Shown piece after piece: positions 1 to 10,978 of a stretch of 64,000 nt of DNA; position 1 is the stretch's first letter, and every line of letters begins with the position of its first letter. The position numbers were made by a program, and so were the translations under genes. The notes under the pieces are model-generated. The model saw only the letters and a program-made list of their open reading frames with translations, made no database searches and was not told the origin of the DNA. This DNA is from Gammaproteobacteria bacterium (GTDB lineage Bacteria; Pseudomonadota; Gammaproteobacteria; Pseudomonadales; Halieaceae). Location: the NCBI GenBank assembly GCA_030427085.1, contig JAUHXH010000003.1, forward strand, positions 310,001 through 374,000, in the 5' to 3' direction.

Positions 1-5
1 CGGGT

Positions 6-455
6 TTATTCCTCGGCTTTCCAGTTACCGACATCGGCGTTCTGTCCTTCGCCACCGGAGAGGCCGTCGGCACCCAGTGAGTAAATATCCACATCGCCCT
101 GCTCACCGGGGCTCAGGTACAGGTAGGGGCGACCCCAGGGATCTACGGGCAACTCTTCCAGGTAACCGCCCTGCTTGAAGTTGCGTGGCTCCGGGTCGAT
201 GGTACTGGGCTCAACCAGCGCTTCCAGACCCTGCTCGGTGCTGGGGTAAACAAAGTTGTCGAGCCGGTACAACTTCAGTGCCGTTTCTATGTTTTTAAAG
301 TCCGCATAGACTTTTTGCACCCGCGCCTCATCGGCCCGGTCCAGCACGTTAGGCGCAACTACGCTGATCAACAGGCCCAGAATTACCAGCACCACCAGGA
401 TTTCCACCAGGGAGAAACCCTGGGCTCGCTGCATGTGCCTTGTATGGAATTTCAT
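6..455 (-). CDS. gspG: Type II secretion major pseudopilin GspG
   Basis: GspG is the main subunit of the type II secretion pseudopilus, the periplasmic fibre thought to push folded exoproteins through the secretin. The 149-residue length is normal for the family. A short basic leader ends at Gly13, followed by FSLVE, so the prepilin peptidase would cut before Phe14 and methylate it; Glu18 is the conserved +5 glutamate. A hydrophobic helix follows to about residue 35. The C-terminal half has the GspG signatures LPVDPWGRPY and DIYSLGADG with the acidic calcium-binding loop. It lies 4 nt after gspF and is the last gene visible of an operon that should continue past the left edge with gspH onward. 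The call is secure. Confidence 0.96.
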   Translation of the reverse strand: MKFHTRHMQRAQGFSLVEILVVLVILGLLISVVAPNVLDRADEARVQKVYADFKNIETALKLYRLDNFVYPSTEQGLEALVEPSTIDPEPRNFKQGGYLEELPVDPWGRPYLYLSPGEQGDVDIYSLGADGLSGGEGQNADVGNWKAEE

Positions 456-459
456 CGTT

Positions 460-1689
460 CTATCTCACCATCGTGTTCAAATCGAAAATCGGTAGCAGCA
501 CTGCCAGCACGATAAGCAGCACCATGCCGCCCATCAGTACCACCATCAGCGGCTCGAAAATGCCCATCACGGTACCCAGGGTCATTTCCAGTTCGCGCTC
601 CTGATTGACCGCAGAACGCTCCAGCATTGCCTCCAGTTCACCACTGGCTTCACCGCTGGCCACCATGTGCACCATCATCGGTGGGAAGCGGCCGCTTTCT
701 GACAGCGCCTTTTGCAGGCTACTGCCTTCCTGTACCCGTTCGGCCACCACCGCGCTATCCTCGCGCAGCACCAGGTTGGTCAATACTTGTCCGGCAATGC
801 GCAGCGCCTCCAGCAAGGGTACGCCACTGGCCATGAGAATGCTCAGGGTGGACGCAAAGCGTGCGGTATCCATGGCCACCAGCAAACCGGATATGCCGGG
901 GATGCGCAGCAGGAAACCGTGCCAGACCTTGCGCCGACGGGGTTCGCGCAGCGCATAGCGGAAGGCCACCACCAGTACTGCAAGGCCCAACAACGCCCAC
1001 AAACCGTAGTCGCGGATAAAGTCACTGGTAGCGATCAGACCCACCGTCAGGGCCGGCAGTTCCCGGCTACTGTGGGCAAAGATACCCACCAGTTGTGGCA
1101 CCACGAAAACCATCAGGGCGACCACCACGGCAATGGCCACGCCCAGCAAAATAAAGGGGTAGATCATTGCCATACCCAGCTTCTGCTGGGTGTACTGGCG
1201 CTGCTCGCTGTAATCCGCCAGGCGGTTCAATACCGGCCCGAGAAAGCCCGCGTGCTCTCCGGCGTTGACCATGGCGCGATACATTTCGTTGAACACCTGC
1301 GGGAACTCGCCCATGGCGTAAGCCAGGGTGTGCCCCTCGGCCACACGCGAGCGCACCTGCAACAACAGGCCTTTGATGCGCGCCTTGCGGCTCTGCTGAG
1401 CCGCCACCTGCAAACATTCGTCCAGCGGCAGATTGGATTGCACCAGCGTCGCCAACTGACGGGTGACGAGCGCGAGGTCACCGGTACTGATGCGCGGCTG
1501 AAACAAGCGGCGCCGCACACGGGGGCTGTTGGCCGCGGCCCCACCTCCCTGTGAGATGGCGCCCACTTCCAGCGGGCGCAAATTCTGGCTACGCAACTGG
1601 GTGCGAATCTGGCGTTCGGAATCGCCCTCCAGCACTCCCTTGACCAGCTTGCCGCCGGTGTTCAGCGCGCGGTAACGATAGGCAGGCAT
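460..1689 (-). CDS. gspF: Type II secretion inner-membrane platform protein GspF
   Basis: GspF is the polytopic inner-membrane platform that links the cytoplasmic ATPase GspE to pseudopilus assembly. The 409-residue protein has the family layout: an N-terminal segment (MPAYRYRAL) followed by two T2SSF repeats, each a helical cytoplasmic domain. Membrane helices lie near residues 170-200, 220-245 and 375-400. The motif around ASGVPLLEAL in the second repeat is typical. The gene starts 4 nt after gspE and ends 4 nt before gspG, so the genes are probably translationally coupled. Nothing is truncated. Confidence 0.96.
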   Translation of the reverse strand: MPAYRYRALNTGGKLVKGVLEGDSERQIRTQLRSQNLRPLEVGAISQGGGAAANSPRVRRRLFQPRISTGDLALVTRQLATLVQSNLPLDECLQVAAQQSRKARIKGLLLQVRSRVAEGHTLAYAMGEFPQVFNEMYRAMVNAGEHAGFLGPVLNRLADYSEQRQYTQQKLGMAMIYPFILLGVAIAVVVALMVFVVPQLVGIFAHSSRELPALTVGLIATSDFIRDYGLWALLGLAVLVVAFRYALREPRRRKVWHGFLLRIPGISGLLVAMDTARFASTLSILMASGVPLLEALRIAGQVLTNLVLREDSAVVAERVQEGSSLQKALSESGRFPPMMVHMVASGEASGELEAMLERSAVNQERELEMTLGTVMGIFEPLMVVLMGGMVLLIVLAVLLPIFDLNTMVR

Positions 1690-1693
1690 GAGA

Positions 1694-3247
1694 TCAGGCC
1701 GCGGTAGTTACCCGCAGCACCTCCTCCATACTGGTTTCGCCCGCCAGAATGCGGCGGCGGCCATCCTCGAGGATGCCGGGATAACGCTTGCGTGCGGCCT
1801 GCAACATGGATTGCTCGCTGGCGCACTCGTGAATCATCAAGCGCAGATCGTCGTCCACTTCGATCAATTCGTAGATGCCGGTTCGGCCACGATAACCACT
1901 GTAATTACAGTGTTCGCAGCCTTTGGGCCGATACAGAGTGGGCAATTCATCGCCAACGCTCATACCCAGCATCGCCAGTTCCGATTCAACCGGCGTGTAG
2001 GCTTCGCGGCAGTGGGTACACAGCAGGCGCACTAGTCGCTGCGCCATCACACCGATAAGGCTGGAAGACAAGAGGAAGGGCTCGATGCCCATATCCTGTA
2101 GTCGCGTTACTGCGCCGATAGCGGTGTTGGTGTGCAGGGTGGACAGCACCAGGTGACCGGTGAGCGAGGCCTGCACGGCAATCTCCGCGGTTTCAAGATC
2201 GCGGATCTCCCCCACCATCACGATGTCCGGGTCCTGGCGCAAAATTGCCCGCAGGCCACGGGCGAAGGTCATGTCGACTTTCGTGTTGACCTGGGTCTGG
2301 CCAATGCCCGGCAACATGTATTCCACCGGGTCCTCAATAGTGAGGATATTGCGCGAGCTTTCATTTACATGGGACAGGCCGGCATAGAGCGTGGTGGTTT
2401 TACCGGAGCCGGTGGGGCCCGTGACCAGAATAATGCCGTGTGGACTGTGCAGTGCTTTTTTGTAGCCGGACAACACCTGCTCGTTCATCGCGAGTTGGGC
2501 CAGTTGCAACTGGCCGGCCTGTTTGTCCAGCAAACGCAACACCACCCGCTCGCCGTGGGCGGAGGGGATAGTGGACATACGAATATCAACCGCGTGGCCC
2601 GCGATTTTCACAGTGATACGGCCATCCTGCGGAATCCGCTTTTCAGCGATATCCAGGCGCGCCATCACCTTCAGGCGGGACACTAACAGCGGTGCCAGCA
2701 TACGCTTCGGTGACAGCACTTCGGACAACACCCCGTCCACCCGGTAGCGAATACTCAGGCGGTCCTCGAAGGTTTCGATGTGAATATCCGAGGCCTGCTC
2801 GCGTACTGCCTGGGAGAGAATGGCGTTGATCAGGCGGATGATAGGGGCGTCGTCTTCGGCCTCCATCAAATCGCCCATTTCAGGGATCTCGTCGGCCAGA
2901 CGGCTGAGGTCGATGTCGGCGCTCAGATCTTCCGCCATCTGCACCGCTTCGTTATTGCCGCGCTGGTAGCCCTTACTCAGGCGACGCTGGAACTCCTCAT
3001 CGCTGACAGGCTCCAGCGTGAACGGGCGCTCCAACAGTCGGCGTAACTCCACCAACACATTGAGGGACGGCGAGCCCTTGTGCACCACCACCACCGCATC
3101 GTCGCGCTCCTCCAGCAGCACGCCGTACTGCTGGGCAAAGACGAAAGGCAATTCGACACCACCGGCCGCAGAGACCGGCTCCAGTTCGGGCGCGGCTTCG
3201 TCAACCTGGTCCAGCGCCGACTCGGCCGTCACCTCAGGGCTGGCCAT
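1694..3247 (-). CDS. gspE: Type II secretion ATPase GspE
   Basis: GspE is the hexameric cytoplasmic ATPase that powers type II secretion. In 517 residues it has a divergent N-terminal domain that would dock on GspL, the secretion-ATPase N2 region ([19 protein letters not shown]), and a RecA-like core with Walker A GPTGSGKT at 277-284. It also has the Asp box, a Walker B ([12 protein letters not shown]) and a His box ([11 protein letters not shown]). The C-terminal four-cysteine zinc element (CTHC and CEHC) is intact. Its start codon overlaps the end of gspD by 14 nt. No key residue is missing. Confidence 0.97.
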   Translation of the reverse strand: MASPEVTAESALDQVDEAAPELEPVSAAGGVELPFVFAQQYGVLLEERDDAVVVVHKGSPSLNVLVELRRLLERPFTLEPVSDEEFQRRLSKGYQRGNNEAVQMAEDLSADIDLSRLADEIPEMGDLMEAEDDAPIIRLINAILSQAVREQASDIHIETFEDRLSIRYRVDGVLSEVLSPKRMLAPLLVSRLKVMARLDIAEKRIPQDGRITVKIAGHAVDIRMSTIPSAHGERVVLRLLDKQAGQLQLAQLAMNEQVLSGYKKALHSPHGIILVTGPTGSGKTTTLYAGLSHVNESSRNILTIEDPVEYMLPGIGQTQVNTKVDMTFARGLRAILRQDPDIVMVGEIRDLETAEIAVQASLTGHLVLSTLHTNTAIGAVTRLQDMGIEPFLLSSSLIGVMAQRLVRLLCTHCREAYTPVESELAMLGMSVGDELPTLYRPKGCEHCNYSGYRGRTGIYELIEVDDDLRLMIHECASEQSMLQAARKRYPGILEDGRRRILAGETSMEEVLRVTTAA

Positions 3248-5261
3248 CGCTGCTGGCCTCGGCCGCCGGGGCGCTGCTATCGCGAATTTCTTCCAGTTGG
3301 CGGATTTGCTCTTCCCATTCCGGCAGGACTGGAATCTGCTCGTCCTTCAGGTACAGCAATCCTCGCTCGCGACGGATTTGTTGCTGCTGATGGATATAAC
3401 GATATTTCTCAGCAGTAGCACCATCGAGCTGGGCATCATCGCGGATGATAGTGGGACGGATGAAGATCAGTAGATTTGTCTTCGTGACCTGCTCCGAATC
3501 ATTACGGAACAAACGCCCCAGAAGCGGGATATCGCCCAGTAGGGGTACCTTCTGGCTGACGTCCTGAATGTCATCTTTAATCAGACCACCCAGAACAACA
3601 ATTCGCTTATCCCCGGCCAGTACCTTGGTTTCAATCTTGCGCTCATTGGTAATGATGTCCGAGGCGATCAATTGCGACAGGCCACCGGTGAGGCTCGATA
3701 CTTCCTGAGAGATATCGAGCACTACCGAATCGCCATCGTTAATGTGCGGCGTTACGGTCAGAGTAATGCCTACGTTTTGTCGTTCGATGGTCTGGAAGGG
3801 GTTGTTGGCGCCGTTGTTACTGCCGGTATTAGTGAAGGAACCGGTAACGAAAGGCACATTCTGGCCCACGGTGATGTATGCCTCCTGGTTATCCAGCGTC
3901 AGCAAGGACGGCGTGGACAAAATATTGGCATTGGTCTGCTGCCGCAGCGCATTGAGCACCACCGCCATGTTCAGGTCATCGCCCAGCGTACCCCAGCCGA
4001 CTGTAGTTCCCGCGGTGTTAGCCAGCCCTGTTAGCAGGCCCTCCACATTGAATTCATCATCGCCGTTGTCATCGCCCGGGAACAAGCCATCACCGATATT
4101 GGACAAGGGCCCTCCATCAGCCGAGGCGATATTACTGCCAAAGGCACCACTGTCGTTGGCAAACAGCCACTGCAGACCAAGGTCCTGCCCATCGATGAGG
4201 TTCATCTCAACGATAATCGCTTCCACCAACACCTGCGCCCGGCGGATATCGAGGCGGTGAATCACCGCTTCCAGCGCTGCCATTTCATCGGCATCGGCGG
4301 TAATGATCAGGGAGTTGGTGCCCTCATCCGCCTCAATGGTGGCGGAATTGCGTGAGCGAGCAGCGCTTTTCTCGCCCTGCTCCAGCTTGGAGATGTTCTG
4401 CATCACCTTGGTCAGCACTTCGGCGATGTCCTTGGCCTGCGCGTATTCCAGATAGACCACCTTCACGTTGCCGGCCTGCTCCAGGGGGCTGTCCAGATGG
4501 CGAATCAGTGCCGCCATCCGCGCGCGCGCCAGTTCGTCACCGCTGACCAGCACACTGTTGGTGCGCTCGTCCGCCACCAGCAGCAACTCGGACTCGCCGC
4601 CGGCCTGCTTGGCTTCGGATTTGTTGAGTATGTCGAGCATGCGCACAACATCGGCGGCAACGGCATAGCGCAATCCGATGATATCCGTCTCCTGCAGGGC
4701 GGAACGGTCCATGCGCTGGATGATGTCGCGGATACGATCGATATTGCCGGCCACGTCGGAAATGATAATGGCGTTGGAGGGCGCGTAGGCGGCCATGTGG
4801 GCCTGCTGCGGCACCAGCGGGCGCAGAACGGGGATTAGTTTCGCGGCGGAGATATTTTCCAGCCGAATCACCTGGGTGACGTATTCATCGGCACCCACGC
4901 CTCTGCCATCGTCCTGTACCGCCACCGGCGCGCTGCGCGCATCCTTGGACTGGATAACCCTGACTACACCTCCCGAACGCACCGCGGTGTAACCGTGCAC
5001 GTCCAGAATGGACAGGAACAGGTCGTACAGCTCCGATTTCGACACCGGCTTGGCCGATACCACTTTCACCTTACCTTTGACGGAAGGATCGACCACGATC
5101 GTGGTTCCGGTTGCCTCGGCCACGAACTTGATCAGTTCCTGGATGTCGGTTTCCTTCAGGTTGACGGTGAAGTCCTGAGCCCGGGCCTGCATAGCTACAA
5201 GGCTGGCCAGCAGCATGCCGGTGGCCAGAGCTAGCGAGAGATACCGCTGAAAGTGTTTCAC
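3234..5261 (-). CDS. gspD: Type II secretion outer-membrane secretin GspD
   Basis: GspD forms the outer-membrane secretin channel of type II secretion. The 675-residue protein starts with a Sec signal peptide cleaved after ARA28. N0 and N1-N3 ring domains follow ([22 protein letters not shown] at the N0 start). The C-terminal secretin domain has the [14 protein letters not shown] motif and an S-domain-like tail. A Gly/Asp/Asn-rich insertion near residues 365-410 lies in the region that varies between GspD proteins. It starts 37 nt after gspC and its end overlaps gspE by 14 nt. No pilotin gene is visible here. Confidence 0.96.
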   Translation of the reverse strand: MKHFQRYLSLALATGMLLASLVAMQARAQDFTVNLKETDIQELIKFVAEATGTTIVVDPSVKGKVKVVSAKPVSKSELYDLFLSILDVHGYTAVRSGGVVRVIQSKDARSAPVAVQDDGRGVGADEYVTQVIRLENISAAKLIPVLRPLVPQQAHMAAYAPSNAIIISDVAGNIDRIRDIIQRMDRSALQETDIIGLRYAVAADVVRMLDILNKSEAKQAGGESELLLVADERTNSVLVSGDELARARMAALIRHLDSPLEQAGNVKVVYLEYAQAKDIAEVLTKVMQNISKLEQGEKSAARSRNSATIEADEGTNSLIITADADEMAALEAVIHRLDIRRAQVLVEAIIVEMNLIDGQDLGLQWLFANDSGAFGSNIASADGGPLSNIGDGLFPGDDNGDDEFNVEGLLTGLANTAGTTVGWGTLGDDLNMAVVLNALRQQTNANILSTPSLLTLDNQEAYITVGQNVPFVTGSFTNTGSNNGANNPFQTIERQNVGITLTVTPHINDGDSVVLDISQEVSSLTGGLSQLIASDIITNERKIETKVLAGDKRIVVLGGLIKDDIQDVSQKVPLLGDIPLLGRLFRNDSEQVTKTNLLIFIRPTIIRDDAQLDGATAEKYRYIHQQQQIRRERGLLYLKDEQIPVLPEWEEQIRQLEEIRDSSAPAAEASSDGQP

Positions 5262-5298
5262 TGAACTAGATTTCCTTCTGCCGCCGGGCGGCCTGATG

Positions 5299-6336
5299 TC
5301 ATTGCCCCGATGTGCCCTGCAGGCTCACGGTAAGTGTTATTGGCTGGCCGTTCCGATCCACGGTAAAACTGGCCTCGGTGGCGGTGCGCAAGGTCTGGTA
5401 GAGCTCCATCGCCCGGCCGGGGTTATCCAGGTCGACACCGTTGATCCCGGTTACGATGTCACCACTTTTGAACCCCAATTTATTAAATTGTTCACGGTCT
5501 GTACCCGGTTGTACGCGATACCCGCGCAAGCCGGCATCCCCACGCACCGCAGCCACCCGCACAACTTCGGCCAATGATTGTGGGTTTTCGTACAGACGCT
5601 GGTGGTAATCGGTGGCGATAGCGGTAGCGTCGGCGTCAGCGCGCAGGTCACTCACCACCGGGTCTTGCGGCTCCGCCTCTTCGGGTTCCGGCGCCGGCGT
5701 AGTTACGACCTGTGCGGCAAGGCCGTCATCCTCAAATAGTTTGAGTAATTCGTAGGTACCGCCGTTATCCAGCACCACCCTATCCGGCAGCACTTTGGCC
5801 AGAGTCACTCGGCCCGACACGGGTAACTTGTCGTCCACCCGGTACACCGCCTGCTGTTTTTTGTGTTCGATAATGGCGTGCCCTTCGCCCTCTACCGGCG
5901 AAGAGGCAACCCCGCGCAACACCAGCGCCAGCCGGGTTTCACGGGCATTGTCCTCGATACCCTCACGCTCGGCGCGCGCCTGGGCTTCGGCGGCCTGCGC
6001 TGCGGCCAGCGCCGCTTCTTCCGCACCCGCTTCGCCAAACAGGTGCCAGGCCTGCATGGCCGCCAGATCCACAGGCTTCTGCGCGGCACCGGCGCCACCG
6101 CTAACCGGGTTCAACACCGACCCGGGCGGCGCGGCGGTGGCCACGTCTTCCGCGGGATACAGGGCCCAGATCAGGCGCGCCAGTCCAAAAGCCAGCCAAA
6201 CCAGCAGCAGGGCAGCCACGATAAAACGAGCCCGCGCAGCATTGGCAGGCTGTGAAAGGCGGTGAAAAGCGCGCAGCAGCCATTGTTCCGCGCGCCCGGC
6301 AAAGGCAGCGGCATTGGCCATCTGAGGGTTAGCCAT
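5299..6336 (-). CDS. gspC: Type II secretion inner-membrane/periplasmic protein GspC
   Basis: GspC connects the inner-membrane platform to the secretin and helps recognise cargo. From the chosen ATG at 6336 the protein has 345 residues. It has one membrane helix near residues 36-60, a homology region (LALVLRGVASS) at about 135-145 and a C-terminal PDZ domain (KLGFKSGDIVTGINGVDL). The frame is open to a GTG at 6363, but the inner ATG has a GGGGGTG ribosome binding site and is preferred. It is the first gene of gspCDEFG, about 60 nt below a good -10 box. Confidence 0.92.
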   Translation of the reverse strand: MANPQMANAAAFAGRAEQWLLRAFHRLSQPANAARARFIVAALLLVWLAFGLARLIWALYPAEDVATAAPPGSVLNPVSGGAGAAQKPVDLAAMQAWHLFGEAGAEEAALAAAQAAEAQARAEREGIEDNARETRLALVLRGVASSPVEGEGHAIIEHKKQQAVYRVDDKLPVSGRVTLAKVLPDRVVLDNGGTYELLKLFEDDGLAAQVVTTPAPEPEEAEPQDPVVSDLRADADATAIATDYHQRLYENPQSLAEVVRVAAVRGDAGLRGYRVQPGTDREQFNKLGFKSGDIVTGINGVDLDNPGRAMELYQTLRTATEASFTVDRNGQPITLTVSLQGTSGQ

Positions 6337-6397
6337 GAGGCACCCCCGTCGCAACGGCGTCACAAAAATGTAATAAAAACAAGGTCATCCAGCGCCG

Positions 6398-6426
6398 ATT
6401 ATAGGGGCGCAAGATCAAAGTTAAAA
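6398..6426 (-). promoter_or_regulatory. sigma70-type promoter of the gsp operon
   Basis: On the minus strand a perfect TATAAT (6403-6398) is preceded by 17 nt and a weak -35, TTTTAA (6426-6421). The start point would be near 6391, about 55 nt before gspC. It lies between the oadB terminator hairpin and gspC, where the secretion operon promoter is expected. Confidence 0.6.
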
Positions 6427-6430
6427 CCGG

Positions 6431-6456
6431 AAAAGGCGGGTAAACACAGACCCGCC
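6431..6456 (-). terminator. Intrinsic terminator after oadGAB
   Basis: On the minus strand a 7-bp stem (GGCGGGT/ACCCGCC, 6456-6450 with 6441-6435) and an 8-nt loop are followed by TTTT, then CCGG and TTTT. It begins 9 nt after the oadB stop codon. The U-tract is interrupted, so efficiency is uncertain. Confidence 0.6.
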
Positions 6457-6464
6457 TCCGGGGC

Positions 6465-7769
6465 CTATCCGCCCACCAGGGAGATCATTACCCCGGCGGC
6501 CACGGCGGAGCCAATCACACCGGCCACATTGGGCCCCATGGCGTGCATCAGCAGGAAGTTATGGGGGTTGGCTTCCAGCCCGACTTTGTTGGACACCCGC
6601 GCTGCCATCGGCACTGCCGAAACCCCGGCGGAGCCGATCAGCGGATTGACCGGCGTACCCCCCATGCGGTTCATCAGCTTGGCAATCAATACGCCGGACG
6701 CGGTGCCAATACCAAAGGCCACTACGCCGAGGCCAAGGATCCCGAGCGTATTCAGGTCGAGGAACTTGTCCGCCACCAGTTTCGACCCCACCGACAGGCC
6801 GAGGAAAATGGTGGTGATATTGATCAAGGCGTTCTGCACTGTGTCGCTCAGGCGATCTACCACGCCGCACTCTTTCATCAGGTTACCGAAGCAGAACATC
6901 CCCAACAGCGGCGCGGCCGCTGGCAACAACAGGGCGACCAGGATCAACAGCACCAGCGGGAAGGCAATTTTCTCCCGCTGTGATACCGGGCGCAGCTGCA
7001 CCATTTCAATCTTGCGCTCGTCCTCGGTAGTGAGGGCGCGCATGATCGGCGGTTGAATCATTGGCACCAGGGCCATGTAGGAATAGGCAGCGACCGCGAT
7101 GGCGCCGAGTAAGTCCGGTGCCAGCACGCTGGATACGTAAATGGCCGTGGGGCCGTCAGCACCACCGATAATGCCGATCGCGGCAGCGTCTGCCAGGGTA
7201 AAGTCCATCAAGCCCAGCGAGGTCAGGCCAACCGCGCCGAGTACCGTGGCAAATATACCGAACTGGGCAGCGGCGCCGAGGAACAGGGTTTTGGGATTAG
7301 CCAACAGCGGGCCGAAGTCCGTCATGGCCCCCACACCCATGAAGATGACTAGCGGCGCCACGCCACTGGCAATGGCCACGTTGTAGAAGTTGTACAGCAT
7401 GCCGTTGCTGTAGCCCCGGTCGGTGGCCAATTGCTGCAGCAGGCGCAGGGTTTCCGCGGGGGCGTTGGCGTAGGCAGTTTGCAGCTCTTTAACACTGTCG
7501 AAGGCCTGCACACCGAGCAGGCGCGCCGCCTCCGCCAGCAATGCGGGGTCACCCCCAAGCAGTAGGTTGTCCACGGCGGAGTAGGCCATGCCGGCCCCGG
7601 GAATATTGGCGAGAATGCCGCCAAAGCCGATCGGCACCAGCAGCAGGGGCTCGAAGCCCTTGCGAATGGCAAGGAACAGCAACCCCAGGCCGATCAGGAT
7701 CATGAAGGTTTGCCCGGCGCCGATGTGGGCCAGGCCAGAGGACTGCCAGAGGCTTAACAGGTTGTCCAT
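6465..7769 (-). CDS. oadB: Na+-pumping oxaloacetate decarboxylase, beta subunit
   Basis: OadB is the membrane subunit that decarboxylates carboxybiotin and exports Na+. The 434-residue protein is almost wholly hydrophobic, with about nine membrane segments. It carries the family motif [13 protein letters not shown], whose Asp is implicated in Na+ transport, and a conserved C-terminal half ([16 protein letters not shown]). It lies 10 nt after oadA in the order oadG-oadA-oadB. The close relatives methylmalonyl-CoA and glutaconyl-CoA decarboxylase beta share these motifs, but the OadA partner makes oxaloacetate the likely substrate. Confidence 0.95.
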   Translation of the reverse strand: MDNLLSLWQSSGLAHIGAGQTFMILIGLGLLFLAIRKGFEPLLLVPIGFGGILANIPGAGMAYSAVDNLLLGGDPALLAEAARLLGVQAFDSVKELQTAYANAPAETLRLLQQLATDRGYSNGMLYNFYNVAIASGVAPLVIFMGVGAMTDFGPLLANPKTLFLGAAAQFGIFATVLGAVGLTSLGLMDFTLADAAAIGIIGGADGPTAIYVSSVLAPDLLGAIAVAAYSYMALVPMIQPPIMRALTTEDERKIEMVQLRPVSQREKIAFPLVLLILVALLLPAAAPLLGMFCFGNLMKECGVVDRLSDTVQNALINITTIFLGLSVGSKLVADKFLDLNTLGILGLGVVAFGIGTASGVLIAKLMNRMGGTPVNPLIGSAGVSAVPMAARVSNKVGLEANPHNFLLMHAMGPNVAGVIGSAVAAGVMISLVGG

Positions 7770-7779
7770 GGGCCGCGAC

Positions 7780-9579
7780 TCAGCCGAGGCTCAGCAGGGT
7801 ATCGCCCACCGCCACCGAATCGCCGGTTTTCACCGCTACCGACTGCACGGTGCCACCTTTCGGCGCACGCACTTCGGTTTCCATTTTCATCGCTTCCAGG
7901 ATGACGATCACATCGCCCGCCTGCACTGTATCGCCCACCCCCACGCACACTTTGAAGATATTGCCTGCCAGTGGTGCCGGCACGGGATCAGCAGCGCCCG
8001 CAGGTGCTGGCGCCGGGCTTGCAGCTGGCTTGGCAGGCGCCGGCGCTACCGCACTAACGTCGCCGCCCTCGGCAACTTCCACCACATAGGCGTGGCCATC
8101 CACGGTGACGGTATACACCGCCGCATCGCCCGCCGCCGGTGCGCTGGCAGGGGCCGCCGCAGGGGCTTCGGGTTCACTGCCCGGCATGGGCTCGAAAGCA
8201 TCCGGATTGCCGCGATTGGCGAGGAACTTCAGCCCCACCTGGGGAAAGAGCGCGTAGGTGAGCACATCGTCGACCAGGCCTTCGCCGGCAGTCAGGGTGA
8301 TGGACTCCGCTTTGGCAACCTCGGCCAGTTCGGCGGTCAGTTTGTCCAGTTCCGGCTCGATCAGGTCTGCGGGCCGGCAGGTAATCGCCTCCGCCCCGTC
8401 CAGTACACGCGCCTGCAATTCAGCGTTCATCGGAGCCGGTGTGGCGCCGTATTCGCCTTTCAATACACCCGCTGTCTCCTTGGAGATGCTTTTGTAGCGC
8501 TCGCCAGTCAGTACATTCAACACGGATTGGGTACCCACGATTTGGGAAGTCGGGGTAACCAGCGGAATGTAGCCCAGGTCTTTGCGCACCTTGGGGATTT
8601 CTTCCAGCACCTCGTCCAGCCGGTCCGCCGCGCCCTGCTCCCGCAACTGGTTTTCCATATTGGTGAGCATGCCGCCGGGCACTTGCGCTACCAGAATGCG
8701 CGAGTCCACGCCGCGCAGGGAGCCTTCGAATTTAGCGTACTTCTTGCGCACCTCACGGAAATAAGCGGCAATTTCTTCCAGCAGATTAATATCCAGCCCG
8801 GTGTCGCGCTCGGTGCCTTCCAGAATGGCCACCAGTGTCTCCGTGGGGGAATGGCCGTAGGTCATGGACATGGAGGAAATGGCTGTGTCGATATTATCGA
8901 TGCCCGCCTCGATGCACTTCAGCGCTGTGGCGGTCGACAGACCCGTGGTGGCGTGACACTGCATGTGGATGGGAATATCGCAGGCTTCTTTCAGCCGCGT
9001 GACCAGTTCATAACCCACGTAGGGGCGCAGCAATCCCGCCATGTCCTTGATGGCGATGGAGTCCGCGCCCATGTCCTCGATTTCCTTGCCCTTGCTGACC
9101 CAGGTCTCCATATTGTGGACCGGGCTGATGGTGTAGGAAATGGTGCCCTGGGCGTGCTTGCCTACTGCCTTCACCGCTTTCAGGGCTACTTCGATATTGC
9201 GCATATCGTTCATGGCATCGAACACGCGGAACACGTCCACACCGTTGACCGCGGCGCGCTCTACAAACTTTTCCACCATATCATCCGCGTAGTGGCGATA
9301 GCCGAGGATGTTCTGCCCGCGGAACAGCATTTGCTGCGGCGTGTTGGGCATGGCCTTTTTCAGTTCGCGGATGCGTTCCCAGGGATCTTCACCCAGGTAA
9401 CGAATGCAGGCATCAAACGTTGCCCCACCCCAACTCTCCAGCGACCAGAAGCCCACCTGGTCCAGCTTGCCCGCAATCGGCAGCATATCTTCCAGGCGCA
9501 GGCGCGTGGCGAACAGGGACTGGTGCGCGTCGCGCAGCACCACATCGGTGATTCCCAGAGGGGCTTGTTGATCAGGCAT
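7780..9579 (-). CDS. oadA: Oxaloacetate decarboxylase, alpha subunit (carboxyltransferase and biotin carrier)
   Basis: OadA moves the carboxyl group of oxaloacetate to its own biotin, giving pyruvate; OadB then releases CO2 coupled to Na+ export. The 599-residue protein begins with a pyruvate-carboxylase-like barrel ([17 protein letters not shown]). A conserved carboxylase domain follows (about 300-465), then an Ala/Pro-rich linker (about 480-530), and a C-terminal biotinyl domain with EAMKMETEV. The biotin would sit on Lys565. The gene is complete and lies between oadG and oadB. Confidence 0.97.
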   Translation of the reverse strand: MPDQQAPLGITDVVLRDAHQSLFATRLRLEDMLPIAGKLDQVGFWSLESWGGATFDACIRYLGEDPWERIRELKKAMPNTPQQMLFRGQNILGYRHYADDMVEKFVERAAVNGVDVFRVFDAMNDMRNIEVALKAVKAVGKHAQGTISYTISPVHNMETWVSKGKEIEDMGADSIAIKDMAGLLRPYVGYELVTRLKEACDIPIHMQCHATTGLSTATALKCIEAGIDNIDTAISSMSMTYGHSPTETLVAILEGTERDTGLDINLLEEIAAYFREVRKKYAKFEGSLRGVDSRILVAQVPGGMLTNMENQLREQGAADRLDEVLEEIPKVRKDLGYIPLVTPTSQIVGTQSVLNVLTGERYKSISKETAGVLKGEYGATPAPMNAELQARVLDGAEAITCRPADLIEPELDKLTAELAEVAKAESITLTAGEGLVDDVLTYALFPQVGLKFLANRGNPDAFEPMPGSEPEAPAAAPASAPAAGDAAVYTVTVDGHAYVVEVAEGGDVSAVAPAPAKPAASPAPAPAGAADPVPAPLAGNIFKVCVGVGDTVQAGDVIVILEAMKMETEVRAPKGGTVQSVAVKTGDSVAVGDTLLSLG

Positions 9580-9620
9580 GTACGGCGTTCCTCATCCTCC
9601 CACGCAGGGCGGGATTTTAG

Positions 9621-9878
9621 TCAGGGCTTGCGATTGGAATTTCGGTGTTGGGCCAGGGCAGCGGTAATGACCGCCACCAGACGAGGATCGTCGCGATCCC
9701 CGCGTACCGCCGGGGCGCCGGCGGCGGCCCAGTCAGAATCTTCGTCTTCGGAGAAAAAGCGTTGAATCAGGGCAGACATGGCAGTGGTGGCGCCAACCAG
9801 CAGAGTCAGGAATACCACCACAGTGCCCATCCCGAACACCATCAGTTCCAATCCCTGATCCATCAAACCGCCTTGCAT
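9621..9878 (-). CDS. oadG: Oxaloacetate decarboxylase, gamma subunit
   Basis: OadG is the small membrane anchor that helps assemble the Na+ pump. The 85-residue protein has one membrane helix near the start (LELMVFGMGTVVVFLTLLVG), typical of the family, followed by a hydrophilic tail. The frame is open to 10001, but that stretch would run into the dusC start region. The ATG at 9878 has GGGAG six nt upstream and is preferred; an ATG at 9863 with AAGG is an alternative. It is recognised by position and shape, as sequence conservation in this family is low. Confidence 0.85.
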   Translation of the reverse strand: MQGGLMDQGLELMVFGMGTVVVFLTLLVGATTAMSALIQRFFSEDEDSDWAAAGAPAVRGDRDDPRLVAVITAALAQHRNSNRKP

Positions 9879-9909
9879 ACCTGCTCCCGCTGGGAAATCT
9901 GGCCTTGCA

Positions 9910-9939
9910 TCATAATCCAACACGCCCTCGCGGTGCCAA
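9910..9939 (-). promoter_or_regulatory. Possible promoter of oadGAB
   Basis: On the minus strand TTGGCA (9939-9934) and TTATGA (9915-9910) are separated by 18 nt, about 30 nt before the oadG start. The -10 is weak. The location in the gap to divergent dusC is right. Confidence 0.35.
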
Positions 9940-9948
9940 TCTTGCACA

Positions 9949-9977
9949 TTTATCCGCCACCCGTGCTGCCGTATAAT
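9949..9977 (+). promoter_or_regulatory. sigma70-type promoter of dusC
   Basis: TTTATC (9949-9954), 17 nt and a perfect TATAAT (9972-9977) lie 30 nt before the dusC ATG. The -35 is moderate. Confidence 0.5.
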
Positions 9978-10006
9978 CGCCGCTTTTTTAGCCACCGGCA
10001 CCTACG

Positions 10007-10978
10007 ATGCGAATGATACTCGCCCCCATGGAAGGGGTGATCGACCACACCATGCGCGACCTGCTGACAACCCTCGGCGGGGTGGATCGCTGTGTCACGG
10101 AATTCGTACGGGTGAGCGATCTGCTCCTGCCTCCGCGGGTGTTTCGTCGCCTGTGCCCGGAACTCAACCGCGGTGGCGTCACTGCCAGCGGTACGCCGGT
10201 ATATGTGCAACTGTTAGGCGGCAAACCCGGCCCCATGGCAGAAAACGCTGCCCGGGCCGCCGAACTGGGCGCATTGGGTGTCGACCTGAACTTCGGTTGC
10301 CCGGCCAAAACGGTAAACAACCACGACGGCGGCTCCATCCTGCTGCGTGAACCCCAGCGCGTGCACAACATCGTGGCGGCGGTGCGCCGTGCGCTACCAG
10401 AACACGTACCGCTCACCGTGAAAATGCGTATGGGATTCGAGAACCGCGAGCCGGTGATGGAAAACGCCCTGGCCGTGGAGAGCGCCGGCGCCAGTGAACT
10501 GGCGATCCACGCCCGTTCCAAAGTCGATGGTTATCGCCCGCCCGCTTACTGGGAGGACCTGATCCCGGTACGTGAGGCTCTCAATATTCCGCTGGTCGCC
10601 AACGGTGAAATGTGGAGCCCTTCCGATGCGCTGCGCTGCCGGGAAGTTAGCGGTTGTAACGACCTGATGCTGGGCCGCGGCGCCCTTGCCCGCCCTGATC
10701 TGCCACGCCTGGTAGGCGCTGCCGTGCGCGGAGAGCACATCGAGCCATTGGCCTGGCCGGAAGTCCTGCCCCTGGTCCTGCAGTATTTCCATGTATTGCT
10801 GGAAAACTACGACGCCCGCCACGTGGGCAACCCGATCAAGCAGTGGCTGGTTTACTTGCGACATTACTTTCCGCAGGCGGCCATTCTGTTTGAGCAAATC
10901 AAACGGTTGCGCGAGCCGGAAGCTCTACACGACACCCTGGCCGCAGACCTTTCCTCTCTGCGGGACTGCGCAGCCTAG
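10007..10978 (+). CDS. dusC: tRNA-dihydrouridine(16) synthase DusC
   Basis: DusC is a flavoenzyme that reduces uridine 16 of tRNA to dihydrouridine. The 323-residue protein has the Dus barrel start (MILAPMEGVIDHTMRDLL). Cys98 in VDLNFGCPAKTVN corresponds to the catalytic acid cysteine. The FMN-binding segments VKMRMGF and LVANGEMWS are present. The N-terminal MILAPMEGV and the length match the DusC subgroup rather than DusA or DusB. Its stop codon shares the CTAG quartet with the convergent TAXI-protein gene. Confidence 0.93.
   Translation: MRMILAPMEGVIDHTMRDLLTTLGGVDRCVTEFVRVSDLLLPPRVFRRLCPELNRGGVTASGTPVYVQLLGGKPGPMAENAARAAELGALGVDLNFGCPAKTVNNHDGGSILLREPQRVHNIVAAVRRALPEHVPLTVKMRMGFENREPVMENALAVESAGASELAIHARSKVDGYRPPAYWEDLIPVREALNIPLVANGEMWSPSDALRCREVSGCNDLMLGRGALARPDLPRLVGAAVRGEHIEPLAWPEVLPLVLQYFHVLLENYDARHVGNPIKQWLVYLRHYFPQAAILFEQIKRLREPEALHDTLAADLSSLRDCAA

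Noticed and set aside
7588-9765. 725-codon open frame on the plus strand
   Set aside because: Antisense to oadA and oadB with no recognisable motifs; a codon-bias shadow.
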